NCBI GenBank assembly: GCA_037721215.1
Contig: JBBJNV010000008.1
Span: 62,001 to 126,000 of the forward strand
DNA: 64,000 nucleotides
Direction: 5' to 3'
From: Gemmatimonadaceae bacterium
GTDB taxonomy: Bacteria; Gemmatimonadota; Gemmatimonadetes; Gemmatimonadales; Gemmatimonadaceae
The notes below the pieces were generated by a model. It had not been told where the DNA came from, searched no databases, and saw nothing but the letters and a program-made list of their open reading frames with translations. A program made the translations under genes and the position numbers. Position 1 is the stretch's first letter. Every line of letters starts with the position of its first letter. Of the stretch, positions 35,103 through 44,378 are shown in pieces.

Positions 35103-35948
35103 ATGCAAGCTGATGTCCTTCGCGTACCCGTAGGCCCGGGCGCGATGCACGTCGAAAGATTCGGGCATGGTGGCACGGCCGTGATCCTCATTCACGGCTT
35201 TGGAACGTCGACTTTTCTCTGGCGCCACGTGGCGCCTGCGATCACCGAGGCCGGCCACACCGCATACGCTGTCGATATGTTCGGCCACGGAGAGTCCGAC
35301 CGGCCATTCGATGCCGATTTTGGCATTGCGGCGCAAGCTGAGTATCTCGACGCGGCAATGACGGCGCTGCGCGTTGCACGCGGGATCCTTGTCGGGGTGG
35401 ATATCGGCGGCGCAATTGCACTTCGGCTCGCGGCCACACGGCCCGAGCGCGTTGAGAAGCTGGTGCTGATAAATACGCCAGCGTTCGACGAGCTACCCGG
35501 AAAAGACGTCACGCAGATGCAGCGAAGCACAGCGAAGTTCGCGTTTCGCACGACCCGTGGTGTGCTCGGGGCGGCGCCCCTCATCGAGGGTATTCTGAAG
35601 GGGAGCGTCGCCGACCCGGGCGTAAGCATGCCGGTCAAGCTCATTGCCCGCTACCTGGCACCGTTTGTTGGCAAGGATGGAGTCAACCATCTGCTGGCGC
35701 TAGCGAGCTCGATCAGCAACGAGGACATGGCGGACGTCAATCTCGGAACGATTCACGTGCCGGCGCTGGTGCTTTGGGGGGAAAAGGACCGCTGGGTAGA
35801 CGCGAAGATCGCCGACAAGCTGATTGGCGCGCTCCCGGATGGCCGCCTTGTCCGTCTGCCCGGAGTAGGCCGTTTGCTTCCAGAGGAAAATCCGGCGCGC
35901 CTGTGCGAGCTGCTGCTCGATTTCATGAAACGGCGAGCGGTGGCCTGA
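35103..35948 (+). CDS. Alpha/beta hydrolase with Asp nucleophile and unusual His position
   Basis: 281 residues. The fold is clear: ILIHGFGTSTFLWRHV (oxyanion HG), VDMFGHGESDRP and a nucleophile elbow LVGVDIGGAIALRL. The elbow has Asp100 where serine is usual, as in haloalkane dehalogenases and epoxide hydrolases. The usual catalytic histidine site near the C-terminus reads PGVGRLLPEENP, with Arg257 where GH is expected (codon CGT). The acid may be in LWGEKDRWVDAK. With the histidine missing, normal hydrolysis is doubtful. Purine-rich GAGGAGAGG precedes the ATG. The gene is divergent from the DsbA-like gene. Confidence 0.8.
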   Translation: MQADVLRVPVGPGAMHVERFGHGGTAVILIHGFGTSTFLWRHVAPAITEAGHTAYAVDMFGHGESDRPFDADFGIAAQAEYLDAAMTALRVARGILVGVDIGGAIALRLAATRPERVEKLVLINTPAFDELPGKDVTQMQRSTAKFAFRTTRGVLGAAPLIEGILKGSVADPGVSMPVKLIARYLAPFVGKDGVNHLLALASSISNEDMADVNLGTIHVPALVLWGEKDRWVDAKIADKLIGALPDGRLVRLPGVGRLLPEENPARLCELLLDFMKRRAVA

Positions 35949-36018
35949 CGCCCTATGAGAGAGGGCACATCGGCGTTAGATTGAGGGTAATCAACTCTCA
36001 AACCTTTCAACCGGATTA

Positions 36019-36279
36019 ATGAACAAGCAGAAGCCTAGATACACGAGAACCGTTGCGCCTGTTACTACCCCGTTCGAAGAAGCGCGCGATGAGATGTTCC
36101 AGCACATCATGAAGAGCGGAGTGATCGGAGCTCTTCCCGAAGATCAGAAAGAATGGTTCGATAGCACAATCGCATATCTTGCCGAACGCTACCACGAGCT
36201 CACGCCGAAACAGGTAACAGAGCTTCGTGTTCTGGGCGAACGGTTTTCGCAGCCCGCCAAGGTCAACGCAGCGGTCTGA
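36019..36279 (+). CDS. Small hypothetical protein
   Basis: 86 residues, acidic-neutral, no TM or signal. It reads EEARDEMFQHIMKSGVIGAL, then EDQKEWFDSTIAYLAERYHELTPKQVTEL and LGERFSQPAK, so two or three helices are likely. I do not recognise the family. TTAGATT lies about 37 nt before the ATG, similar in sequence and spacing to the one before 33304. It follows the hydrolase gene by 70 nt and is probably transcribed on its own. Confidence 0.68.
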   Translation: MNKQKPRYTRTVAPVTTPFEEARDEMFQHIMKSGVIGALPEDQKEWFDSTIAYLAERYHELTPKQVTELRVLGERFSQPAKVNAAV

Positions 36280-36314
36280 GCTGATGCGCGGAGCGCTGAC
36301 CCGGTAGCGAGGGG

Positions 36315-36821
36315 TCAGCGCCGTTCCGCGGTTGCGCGCCGCAGCACGATCCCGATTCGTGCTCCTCCACCCAGCGACGCTTCGACAGAAAACGCCGATC
36401 TGCCCCTCACAGGGCCATCGACGCCTGCCAGCAGCATCAGGTACGTGTGGGCGTTTTCTCCCTGATCAAACCGTGTCGTCAGGCCGCCACCGCCGTAAGC
36501 GGCCCAGCGGCTCTCGCGAAACGGGTCGAGATAAAAACGCGTAAGGAGATCTATTCTTGCGCTTCGGCCGCCGCTGCTGAATCCCGCACCAGCGACGATC
36601 CCGGTGCGCACATAATTACCGACGGGGCGGCTGATGCCGATGCCCGCATGAACGGCGTCGACCCGGGCGAATAAGGCATCGATGCGCACCTCGGGAGACA
36701 CGCGAGACGCAGGCGGTGGAGAAGCACGTTGTTGCCCCGGGAGTGCAGCCGGCCCAAGGACAAGTACGGCAGTAGACAACATGAGGAGGCCGTAATGGCG
36801 AATTCCTGGACATCTGTCCAT
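36315..36821 (-). CDS. Exported protein, outer-membrane-like
   Basis: 168 residues. It has a signal peptide (GLLMLSTAVLVLGPAALPGQ), then a Pro/Ser stretch and Gly-rich alternating strands (GIVAGAGFSSGGRSARIDLL, WAAYGGGGLTTRFDQG, SVEASLGGGARIGIVL), as in small outer-membrane barrels. I know no named family. ATG 36821 shares one base with the stop of the upstream phosphatidyltransferase gene (TGATG), so they form a pair. A longer frame to 37304 lies within that gene and was rejected. Confidence 0.6.
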   Translation of the reverse strand: MDRCPGIRHYGLLMLSTAVLVLGPAALPGQQRASPPPASRVSPEVRIDALFARVDAVHAGIGISRPVGNYVRTGIVAGAGFSSGGRSARIDLLTRFYLDPFRESRWAAYGGGGLTTRFDQGENAHTYLMLLAGVDGPVRGRSAFSVEASLGGGARIGIVLRRATAERR

Positions 36822-37369
36822 CAGCTGGGCGATGCACCTTTGCCGGCCGCAACCCGGGCCCGGTGAAGCGCCAGCGTATAATCGAGAACCGAGGCGGCAG
36901 ACAGCACTCCAACGACCACAATCAGCGGTTGGACGGCCGCGGAAAATTGAAGCACGGCCACCAGAATGACGAGTTGAACAACGGTTACCGCCTTGCCGAG
37001 TGCACGAGCCTGAAATGACGATGCGCTGAGGCCGGGAATGAATCGTGCGACTATGAATCCAACGGCCGTTGCGATGTCGCGGACGAGGAACACCAGATAC
37101 TGCGAGAGTGAGAGCCACCCGGCGAGAAGGTAGGTGGTCACCGCAGACAGCACGAACACGCGGTCCGCGAGCGGATCGATCAGCGCGCCGGTAACCGTCG
37201 AGCTGTTCCTGCGGCGGGCAAACCAGCCGTCCAGAAAATCCGTGATCGCGGCGACGACGATGAGAAGGGTGCGCTGCCACCGGCCATCGATGAGAACGAA
37301 ACACAGAGCCAGCACGAGGCGCGAGAGAGAAATGGTGTTTGGAAGAGTAAAAATTGCGCCGCGCTCCAT
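36821..37369 (-). CDS. CDP-alcohol phosphatidyltransferase
   Basis: 182 residues with about five to six TM helices. The family motif D-G-x2-A-R-x8-G-x3-D-x3-D is complete: LDGWFARRRNSS followed by GALIDPLADR. The opening TLPNTISLSRLVLALCF is that of PgsA/CLS-type enzymes, which transfer a phosphatidyl group from CDP-diacylglycerol to an alcohol such as glycerol-3-phosphate or inositol phosphate. The exact acceptor cannot be told. It is first of a two-gene leftward unit with the exported protein. Confidence 0.88.
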   Translation of the reverse strand: MERGAIFTLPNTISLSRLVLALCFVLIDGRWQRTLLIVVAAITDFLDGWFARRRNSSTVTGALIDPLADRVFVLSAVTTYLLAGWLSLSQYLVFLVRDIATAVGFIVARFIPGLSASSFQARALGKAVTVVQLVILVAVLQFSAAVQPLIVVVGVLSAASVLDYTLALHRARVAAGKGASPS

Positions 37370-37433
37370 GCGGACAAGCTAGGTGAGCAGTGTTGCGCTT
37401 GCCAGCATGTCGCGCGACCTCTAGGTTCCGGCC

Positions 37434-38984
37434 GTGTCAGGAGCCCTGAGTCGCTACCACATTCTCGCCGTGCTTTACGTCGCGGTGTCGACCATCATGG
37501 TCATGTGGAACATCATCGTTGCCGGCCGGATCTCGCAGCTCAGGCGCGCGCCCCGGTCATTTGCCGGTATCACTGCAATCGCCGGCTTACTCATGGTTCC
37601 GGCGCTGATGGTGGCATACGCGTCTGCAACGATCCTGCTTGGCCGCGCCATCCAGCCCGTGCGGGGACTGTGGCCCCTGGTCGCCGTTCTCGTTGCCCTT
37701 CAGTCGTTTTTTGCGCTGAGCCGGCGGCTCGTCACGCCGCTCTTCGGGGTGCCGATTGTCGTTTACAATGTGATCATTGCGATCGTCGCGGTCACCAGGT
37801 TTACAATCTCAAGCGACGGAACGCCGCCTGATTTCGGTCTTGCACTGTCGGCGGCACAGGCAAGCGCTCTGGGGTTTTTCTTCGGGGCCCCGGCGTTGTG
37901 GGGAGCCGCTTACCTGCAAGTGCCGGTATTCGCGCCGTCACTGCCGGCGCGGTGGAAATCAAGTGGATACCTGCGTGCCGTCATCGCCGCCTCGGCTGCA
38001 GTCGTCGCCGTTCTGGTTCTGATCGAGATGCCGAATGCCTTCTCGACCATCCACAGTTACGGCCAGTACAAAGATGACCAGCTCCAGGAACACCCCGAAG
38101 GTGATTTTGCGCTTGGCCTCAAACTTCTGCCCGACCTCCGCGGACAACCGCCGCCGCTCGCGCTCGAACGCGATATACCGCTTGCCGATTCGCTCGACCT
38201 CGATGCCGTGATGCTCGTCGTTGACCCGGAGGGCGCAAATCTGACCGCACTGGATTCAATCGCGCGTACCGTCGACGACCGCCGCGCCGACAGCGCCCTC
38301 ATCATTGTTGCGCTCGGCTATCCGACGGATGCCGCGAAGCAGTTTCGCGACTCTCCATCGGATTACACGCGCGATCGAGTCGCCGACGTCAACCGTATCG
38401 CGCGCCGGCTGCGCCCCGACATTCTGATCCCGGCGGTCGATCCGTACGGGGCGGGCTCACGCGCCATCGGCACCCAGCCGCCCGAATACTGGATCGACTA
38501 CCTCACGCGGGCGTCGAGAATAGTCAAAGGGGTGAACCGGCGAATCCGCGTCGGAGTCGCAGCCTCCAGTTATGGGGGCCGAGACAGCACGCTGTACTTC
38601 TGGGCGTCGCGGCGTGGATCGCCGATCGACGTTGTGGGATTTTCAATGCTGCCGGGTTTCGACGGGGCCAACACGCTCGACACGCACATGCGGGTCGCGC
38701 AACGCTGGATGCGCACCCTGCCCGAACGTCCGAGCCCCAAGCCCCACTGGGTATTCTCTGCCGGAGGTTATCCGCTCGCGCATGGTGAGCTGAACCAGGA
38801 GCTGGCGCTGTGGGGTGTACTTGCCTGGGCAACTACCCAGGCCCCGATCAAGGGTCTGATCGTGGCAGAGGCGGGTGATTACAGCGAGTTGCGCGGATTG
38901 AGAGGTGCGAACGGGAAGCTCAGATCTTCGGTTGCGGCGATGATGCGCGCAGAGCGAGGGCTGAAGGAAACAGTGGCGCAGTAG
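37434..38984 (+). CDS. Membrane protein with C-terminal TIM-barrel-like domain
   Basis: 516 residues from a GTG start. About six TM segments lie in residues 1-210. A soluble part (about 230-510) begins after a short linker. Strand-like blocks include LDLDAVMLVVDPEGANLTAL, ADSALIIVALGYP, RPDILIPAVDPYGAG, RIRVGVAASSYGG, PIDVVGFSMLPGF and PHWVFSAGGYPL, spaced like the beta strands of a glycoside-hydrolase-type TIM barrel; IKGLIVAEAGDY would be the eighth. No catalytic pair can be assigned with confidence. It may be a cell-surface glycan-handling protein. Its stop (TAG) abuts the stop of the convergent M16 gene (CTA on this strand). Confidence 0.65.
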   Translation: MSGALSRYHILAVLYVAVSTIMVMWNIIVAGRISQLRRAPRSFAGITAIAGLLMVPALMVAYASATILLGRAIQPVRGLWPLVAVLVALQSFFALSRRLVTPLFGVPIVVYNVIIAIVAVTRFTISSDGTPPDFGLALSAAQASALGFFFGAPALWGAAYLQVPVFAPSLPARWKSSGYLRAVIAASAAVVAVLVLIEMPNAFSTIHSYGQYKDDQLQEHPEGDFALGLKLLPDLRGQPPPLALERDIPLADSLDLDAVMLVVDPEGANLTALDSIARTVDDRRADSALIIVALGYPTDAAKQFRDSPSDYTRDRVADVNRIARRLRPDILIPAVDPYGAGSRAIGTQPPEYWIDYLTRASRIVKGVNRRIRVGVAASSYGGRDSTLYFWASRRGSPIDVVGFSMLPGFDGANTLDTHMRVAQRWMRTLPERPSPKPHWVFSAGGYPLAHGELNQELALWGVLAWATTQAPIKGLIVAEAGDYSELRGLRGANGKLRSSVAAMMRAERGLKETVAQ

Positions 38985-41606
38985 CTAGCTGCTCTTGCCC
39001 TGCCCCCTTACGATGCCTTCAACGCGGCGCGCTGGATCAAAAAATTCCTGCGCGAGTTCCTGGATCTGCGACTGGGTGACGGCCATGATTCGCTTGTCAT
39101 GCTCGTCCAGCTCACTGAGGCCCGACCCGAAAATCCACGCATCCAGCATGTCGGCGAGAACCGCTCCCCCGCTCTCCTGCCGAATTGCATGGGACCCAAT
39201 GGAATATTTCTTTGCGCGTCCAAGTTCATCGGCAGTGACCGGATTGTGCCGGAACTTCGCGAATTCTCCAAGGAGGCCGTCGCGCGCGGTGCCTTCCTTT
39301 TCCGGAGACGTCGCGATGTATGAGAGAAACATTCCCGATGCCTGGTGCTCGCTCACGAAAGCCTGAACGGTGTACGCCAGCGACTGACGATCCCGGAGCT
39401 CATCAAAGAACCGCCCGCCAAGGCCACTGGCGATCGTAGCCGTCAGGCGCGCCGCAAATCTGCGGTCGTCGTTTCGTGCCGGTCCCGGGAAGGCCATTGC
39501 AAGTGCAGTTTGTGCCCTGTCACGGGGTTCAGCATTCAGGACTTCATGCCCTGGCCACGCCGGCAGCGCAACCTGTCGCGCCGCAGCCGGCTGCACCCGC
39601 GCAAATTCACGCGCGATTATTCCTGCCGCATCATCCGCTACTACGTCACCGACCACCCCAATCACCAGCGGTGACGCCAGCAGCCCGGCATACCACTCCC
39701 GTGCACTTGCAGCGTCTATCGTGCGCAGCGAATCCTCTGTGCCGAGCCGCGACCTCGAGTACGGATGCTCCGCGTAGGCCCCCTGCGCCACGAGCCGCAT
39801 TGGATAGCTGAACATGTCATCGCGAAGCGCGGCAATCCCGGCCAGGGCCACCGCTCTTTCAATATCGAGAGCATCGGACAGCAATGTTGCATCGAGCACT
39901 ACGTCCGCGAGAAGCTCGGCAGCGGCCTCGAGGTTCTGCACCGGCACGGAGATGGACCAGCCAAAACTTTCCAGTCCAACACTGACGCCGATGCTGCCGC
40001 CAAGCATCTCCGAGTCTTCGGCAATCTGGGTCGCTGTGCGTCTGGCCGTGCCCTTGACCATCGTGCTTGCCACGAGAGTCGTGATTCCGGCGAGATTTTT
40101 CGGTTCGTCGCGCAGACCGCCCATGGCGTGAATTCCAACGTGCACGATCGCTGCACCCGCTCTTTCGCGAATCAGTATCGGCAAACCGTTCTGCGTCCGG
40201 AACACGGCAACCCCGGCTTGGGTCGCCTCGAGTCGAGGGGCGAGGGCGGGCTCGGGAAGCAGCTGAGGTTTTCGGGGCGGCAGTGCCTCGAGCGGCTGCG
40301 GCGTATCCGCCGTCAAAAGTGCGAGCATCGCGTCAGGTGACTCGGCGATAGGCGCAGTTTCCTCTGGCCGGTAGACGACAATTCCCGCGCGCTCGGGAGT
40401 CAGGTACCGCTGAGCGGTTTCGTGGATCTCATCGGCGGTCACGGACATGAACCGCGCGAAATATTCGTCGCCGAGCTGCCAGCCTCCAAGCGCCTCCCAT
40501 TCGCTCAGATGATTTGCCTGTCCCTCCATCGACTCCTGCCGCCTGATCCAGCGCGACTCGAACAGGCGCTGCACGCGCTCGAGTTCTGCCGAATCGATTG
40601 GATCCTCGCGGAGCGACCTCACCTGCTCCCACACTGCCTGTGCAGCGTCCCGGGCGCAATCCGGCTTGAGCTCGGCGTGCACCACGAACACTCCCAGCTC
40701 CGTCGGCGTGTAGTTGTACGCACTCACTGATGAAACGAGTTGCCGCTCGCGAAGCGCGCGATAGAGCCGCGACGCACGACCAGCGCTCAACAGGCTCGCG
40801 GCCATATCGAGCACCGGAGTGTCCTCGTGGAGCGCCGGGGCAGTCCGCCAGCCGAACACAAGCTGAGTCTGTTCGATGTCACCGGCCAGCTCACGAAATC
40901 TGAAGTCATCGTGGTGCGGCTCGGCCGATCCTGCGCTGCGCTTGGGCGATGAATCAGGCAGCGAGCCATACAGGCTGTTCACAAGGAGCATCGTGTCGTC
41001 CACGACGACATCGCCAACGATGGTCAGAATTGTGTTCGACGGTCGGTAGAAGTTTCTGTAGAACTTCAGCATCGCGGACTGATCCAGCCGTCGCAGCGTA
41101 TCCTCGCGGCCGATTCTCCAGCGCCGCATCCGATGGACATCATGCAGAAGCTCGAAAAGCGTCTCCGCGGCCAAGGCTGAGGGATTGTCCGTTTTTCGCT
41201 TTGCTTCCTGAATGATGACTTCAAGCTCTTTCTTCAATTCACCGACATCGATCACCGAGTTGGCGTAAGCATCTGCCTGGATGTCGAGGCCGGCCGCGAA
41301 GCTGGATGCCGGCAGTACTGTGTAGTATGTGGTGTTGTCGTAAATGGTATGCGCGTTGAGATAACCCCCGGATGCCTTGGTTTCCTTCGCAATCTCGCCA
41401 ACACCGCGCCGCCCGGTACCCTTGAAGAACATGTGCTCGAGGACATGCGAGATACCCCCGATATCGTCGGTCTCGTCGAAGTAACCGGTTTTTACCTGGG
41501 TCAAGATCGCGACCACCGGCGCTGATGTGTCGCGCCGGATCAGCACGGTGAGTCCGTTTGACAATACCGAACGATGCACCGCGCTGCCTGAAGTAAGGCC
41601 AGTCAT
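38985..41606 (-). CDS. M16-family zinc peptidase (two pitrilysin-type halves)
   Basis: 873 residues. The N-terminal half has the inverted zinc motif H-x2-E-H in GISHVLEHMFFKGT and the third ligand in LEVIIQEAKRKTDNP. YNYTPTELGVFVV and the R/Y pocket lie further on. The second half (about 450-870: GIHAMGGLRDEPKNLAGIT) lacks HxxEH and would be the inactive partner domain, as in PqqF-like and processing-peptidase-like proteins. Such enzymes cleave small peptides. ATG 41606 shares a base with the permease stop; a GTG at 41609 is a possible alternative. It is last in the operon 45493-38985. Confidence 0.92.
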   Translation of the reverse strand: MTGLTSGSAVHRSVLSNGLTVLIRRDTSAPVVAILTQVKTGYFDETDDIGGISHVLEHMFFKGTGRRGVGEIAKETKASGGYLNAHTIYDNTTYYTVLPASSFAAGLDIQADAYANSVIDVGELKKELEVIIQEAKRKTDNPSALAAETLFELLHDVHRMRRWRIGREDTLRRLDQSAMLKFYRNFYRPSNTILTIVGDVVVDDTMLLVNSLYGSLPDSSPKRSAGSAEPHHDDFRFRELAGDIEQTQLVFGWRTAPALHEDTPVLDMAASLLSAGRASRLYRALRERQLVSSVSAYNYTPTELGVFVVHAELKPDCARDAAQAVWEQVRSLREDPIDSAELERVQRLFESRWIRRQESMEGQANHLSEWEALGGWQLGDEYFARFMSVTADEIHETAQRYLTPERAGIVVYRPEETAPIAESPDAMLALLTADTPQPLEALPPRKPQLLPEPALAPRLEATQAGVAVFRTQNGLPILIRERAGAAIVHVGIHAMGGLRDEPKNLAGITTLVASTMVKGTARRTATQIAEDSEMLGGSIGVSVGLESFGWSISVPVQNLEAAAELLADVVLDATLLSDALDIERAVALAGIAALRDDMFSYPMRLVAQGAYAEHPYSRSRLGTEDSLRTIDAASAREWYAGLLASPLVIGVVGDVVADDAAGIIAREFARVQPAAARQVALPAWPGHEVLNAEPRDRAQTALAMAFPGPARNDDRRFAARLTATIASGLGGRFFDELRDRQSLAYTVQAFVSEHQASGMFLSYIATSPEKEGTARDGLLGEFAKFRHNPVTADELGRAKKYSIGSHAIRQESGGAVLADMLDAWIFGSGLSELDEHDKRIMAVTQSQIQELAQEFFDPARRVEGIVRGQGKSS

Positions 41607-42316
41607 CACGCGAACGAACGGCGGCGAAGCACGAGAACGCCCGCGACGAAAAACAGAGCGCTGTAGCCAAGTAGCCAGTACACAGCAGGCCAGTCGACCG
41701 CAGCGCCGTTGGCGAGCGACGCCATGGGCATCAACTTGTGAATCGGAGGCAGAAGCGCCAGCACGATTTCCCGCCAGCCACCTGCCGCCGAAAGCTGAGA
41801 ACGTATAATGGTCGTGCCGAGAAAAACCCCTGCAAGAACCGGCCAGTCATGACGAAAGAGACTGGAAACGAAAAACGCGATGCCGCCCAGAGAGAAAAAC
41901 ACCAGCGCGCTGTATACGAGCACCCCCATCGGAAAAGTCGGGTGTACCGATGCCGAAAATATTCCGAGCAGAAGTGCGAATACTGTGAGGTAACCCACAA
42001 AGAAGATCACGAAAATCTGCACGTAATACGCCGGAATGCTCACTGGTTTGGCAAAGAGAAACCGGAAGTATCCAAGCTTGCGATCGTTGGAAATCATGCC
42101 GTTGAACGAGATAAACGCGGCCAGGAACGCGAGCTGCCCGATGATTGCCACCAGGAGCTGGCGCGCTGCGCTCTCGCTGAGCCGCACACTCATCGCGCGC
42201 ATGGGAGCGATGAACGTAAAGCCGATTGCGAGTCCGATGAACATCACCGCGAAGCCCCGCTCACGGATGAAATCGCGCAGTTGCCATGGCGCGTAACGAA
42301 GGAGATTTCCGGACAT
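41606..42316 (-). CDS. ABC-2-type transporter permease
   Basis: 236 residues with six TM helices (VMFIGLAIGFTFIAP, LLVAIIGQLAFLAAFISF, YVQIFVIFFVGYLTVFALL, and others). The N-terminal FRAKK-type cytosolic entry reads RYAPWQLRDFIRERGF. It pairs with the ABC ATPase upstream (stop/start overlap TGATG at 42316) and with the M16 peptidase downstream (TGATG at 41606). The ABC-2 group usually exports lipids, polysaccharides, peptides or antibiotics, or acts in envelope maintenance. The substrate is unknown. Confidence 0.85.
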   Translation of the reverse strand: MSGNLLRYAPWQLRDFIRERGFAVMFIGLAIGFTFIAPMRAMSVRLSESAARQLLVAIIGQLAFLAAFISFNGMISNDRKLGYFRFLFAKPVSIPAYYVQIFVIFFVGYLTVFALLLGIFSASVHPTFPMGVLVYSALVFFSLGGIAFFVSSLFRHDWPVLAGVFLGTTIIRSQLSAAGGWREIVLALLPPIHKLMPMASLANGAAVDWPAVYWLLGYSALFFVAGVLVLRRRSFA

Positions 42317-43248
42317 CAGTTGCTGACTCCGACTGCTTCGCGAAACTGCTGCTCGAGCACCGAGCGCGCCGGTACGACGCTGGCGACCATGACTCCGCTG
42401 CTGATCAGCGTTGCCAGGGCGGCGTTCAGTTCCGGCATTCCATCGAATACAATCTCGAACTCGCCCCCACCGACGTCGACGGCGGACGGCATCAACTCTT
42501 CCATTTTCTCTGCTCCGCTCGCGAGTCTGATGCGATACGCACCTCCGGTCTCGGTCGACTGATCGTAGCCGGTGCTCACAAGGCGCTGGAGGCGTCCGCG
42601 ATCGACAATTGCCACTCTGTCGGCAAGGCGCTGCAGCTCATCGAGATTGTGTGAGGCAATGATGACGGTCTTCCCCGGTTTTCTCAGGTTCTCGACGATG
42701 CCCCGGAAGCGCTGGGTCCACACCGGGTCGAGACCGTGAGTGGGCTCATCGAGGATCATCACTTTCTCATCACGAAGCAACGCCTGCGCAAGCCCGAGCC
42801 GCTGAAGATTTCCCTTCGAAAGCGCCTTTATTTTCTTCGAGCGGTGCTCGGCGATTCCCAGCTGGTCGATCACTTCGCCCACGCGACTGCTGACGCTGGA
42901 CCGGGCAACCCCGGCCAAGGTGGCAAACCGTTTCAGGGCATCGTCCGCTTTCCAGCCGGGATTGATGGACATCAGCTCGGACAGATAACCGATTCCGTGG
43001 CGCTCCACATACGATCGCGGGCGCAAGCCGTCGATGCGGACGGTCCCGGTCGTTGGCTCGAGGTACCCGAGAAGCAACGAGATGAGCGTGCTCTTGCCAG
43101 CACCGTTTGGCCCCGCGATTCCCAGAATCTCGCCTTCATCCACCCGTAACGAAAACTCCTCGACAGCAGTGACTGAGCGGCCGAGGAGCGATCTGTAGAT
43201 TTTCGTTACGGAATCGAATTCGATCACTGAGTGCGTTGGGGCAGACAC
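42316..43248 (-). CDS. ABC transporter ATP-binding protein
   Basis: 310 residues. Walker A IAGPNGAGKSTLI, signature LSKGNLQRLG, Walker B VMILDEPTHGLDP, H-loop ASHNLDELQ. The C-terminal about 80 residues (GGAYRIRLASGAEKMEEL...) are the extra domain usual in ABC-2 ATPases. The start overlaps the end of the TPR gene by 25 nt. It forms the exporter with the permease encoded next. Confidence 0.92.
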   Translation of the reverse strand: MSAPTHSVIEFDSVTKIYRSLLGRSVTAVEEFSLRVDEGEILGIAGPNGAGKSTLISLLLGYLEPTTGTVRIDGLRPRSYVERHGIGYLSELMSINPGWKADDALKRFATLAGVARSSVSSRVGEVIDQLGIAEHRSKKIKALSKGNLQRLGLAQALLRDEKVMILDEPTHGLDPVWTQRFRGIVENLRKPGKTVIIASHNLDELQRLADRVAIVDRGRLQRLVSTGYDQSTETGGAYRIRLASGAEKMEELMPSAVDVGGGEFEIVFDGMPELNAALATLISSGVMVASVVPARSVLEQQFREAVGVSN

Positions 43249-44378
43249 GAGGTCCAGCTTCCGGGGCCCGCCCGGCTGAGGAAACCACGCGCTTCATCGA
43301 AGCGGTTCATCCTCGCAAGCGCACAGCCGAGATAGCCTTGTGAGGCCTTGTCGGACGGGTTGTTCTGAAGCGCCCGAATGAAAAATTTACGCGAGAGGTC
43401 GTAATCGCCGGCTGAGAAAAGGATGAGGCCCATCTCCCGAAGTGCAATGGCATTGTTCGGCTCGAGACGGATGGCGACGTCGAGCTCGCGACGCGCTGTG
43501 CCGAGGTCACCTTCTTCCCGCGCGAGGCGGGAGAGGAACACGTGGGGTGAGGCAAGCGCCGGATTGTCGCGGGCGATCGTTGCAAACTGCCCTTTGGCCG
43601 CCTCCCGCTTACCGGATTGCATTGTCTCAATGGCGTCGGTCAGGTTCTGGTCGGGATTGGTACGACCCGAGAAGTAGTAGGCAAAGCCGCCGAGCGACGT
43701 GAGCACGATCGCCGCGAGGGCAGCGATAAGCCAGATATTTGCCGGCATTTTTCGCCGGCCGGATGAGCGGTACGTCGTGTCAGCGGCGGGTGTTACGACC
43801 TCGGCTGGCGTCTGGCTGCGGGCGCCGGGTTGACTGTATGGCGCGGGCCGGTTGTAGGACGGTGGAGGAGGGGGCGGCATGGTGGCCGGCGACTGGGGAA
43901 TCGTCGGACCTTGCCGGTCGGCGCCGGCGACTTCGGCGGCCGCGGCTGCACTGGGCGCAGCTACGACGGCTGGCGTATCTCTGACTTCCGGCCGCGGCGG
44001 CAGCGGCGGCGCGCTGGGTTCGCTGACTGCAGTCAACAATCCCGATTCGAGCTGTCGGAAGCCTTCGCGCGCCACGACGACATCGTTGTCGGTGGCGCGA
44101 TAGGTAGTGCGATTGGCCCGGTCCCGTGCGCCCAGAAATTCCAGGAGTGCGTACGCCTGGCCAAGCGAGATCAGCTCCCGCTGTCGCAGCTCGCGAATCA
44201 AGCCCTGCCCGCTGAGAGATGACCCACCCATCAATGCACGGAGCGATGTCTCGGTTCCATGCCACAGCTCGAGGATGTCCGCGGCCCGGTCTTCACCGTC
44301 GCGCGATCGATCGAGCCGGCCGGCAATGGACTCGACCGACTTGAGCGCAGTCATGGCCGACTGTTGATCGGCGGTCAT
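43224..44378 (-). CDS. TPR protein with one TM segment
   Basis: 384 residues. The N-terminal domain (about 30-125: DILELWHGTETSLRALMGG, GLIRELRQRELISLGQAYALL) is of no family I can name. It is followed by a long Ala/Pro-rich linker with a PPPPPP run, a TM helix at about 213-232 (IWLIAALAAIVLTSLGGFAY) and TPR repeats at about 240-365 (REAAKGQFATIARDNPALAS, ALREMGLILFSAGDYDLSR, KASQGYLGCALARMNRFDEA). TPRs mediate protein-protein contacts. Its place in the operon with the exporter and M16 peptidase suggests it helps assemble that complex. It overlaps both neighbours (ATGA at its start, 25 nt at its end). Confidence 0.8.
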   Translation of the reverse strand: MTADQQSAMTALKSVESIAGRLDRSRDGEDRAADILELWHGTETSLRALMGGSSLSGQGLIRELRQRELISLGQAYALLEFLGARDRANRTTYRATDNDVVVAREGFRQLESGLLTAVSEPSAPPLPPRPEVRDTPAVVAAPSAAAAAEVAGADRQGPTIPQSPATMPPPPPPSYNRPAPYSQPGARSQTPAEVVTPAADTTYRSSGRRKMPANIWLIAALAAIVLTSLGGFAYYFSGRTNPDQNLTDAIETMQSGKREAAKGQFATIARDNPALASPHVFLSRLAREEGDLGTARRELDVAIRLEPNNAIALREMGLILFSAGDYDLSRKFFIRALQNNPSDKASQGYLGCALARMNRFDEARGFLSRAGPGSWTSCLPQRTQ

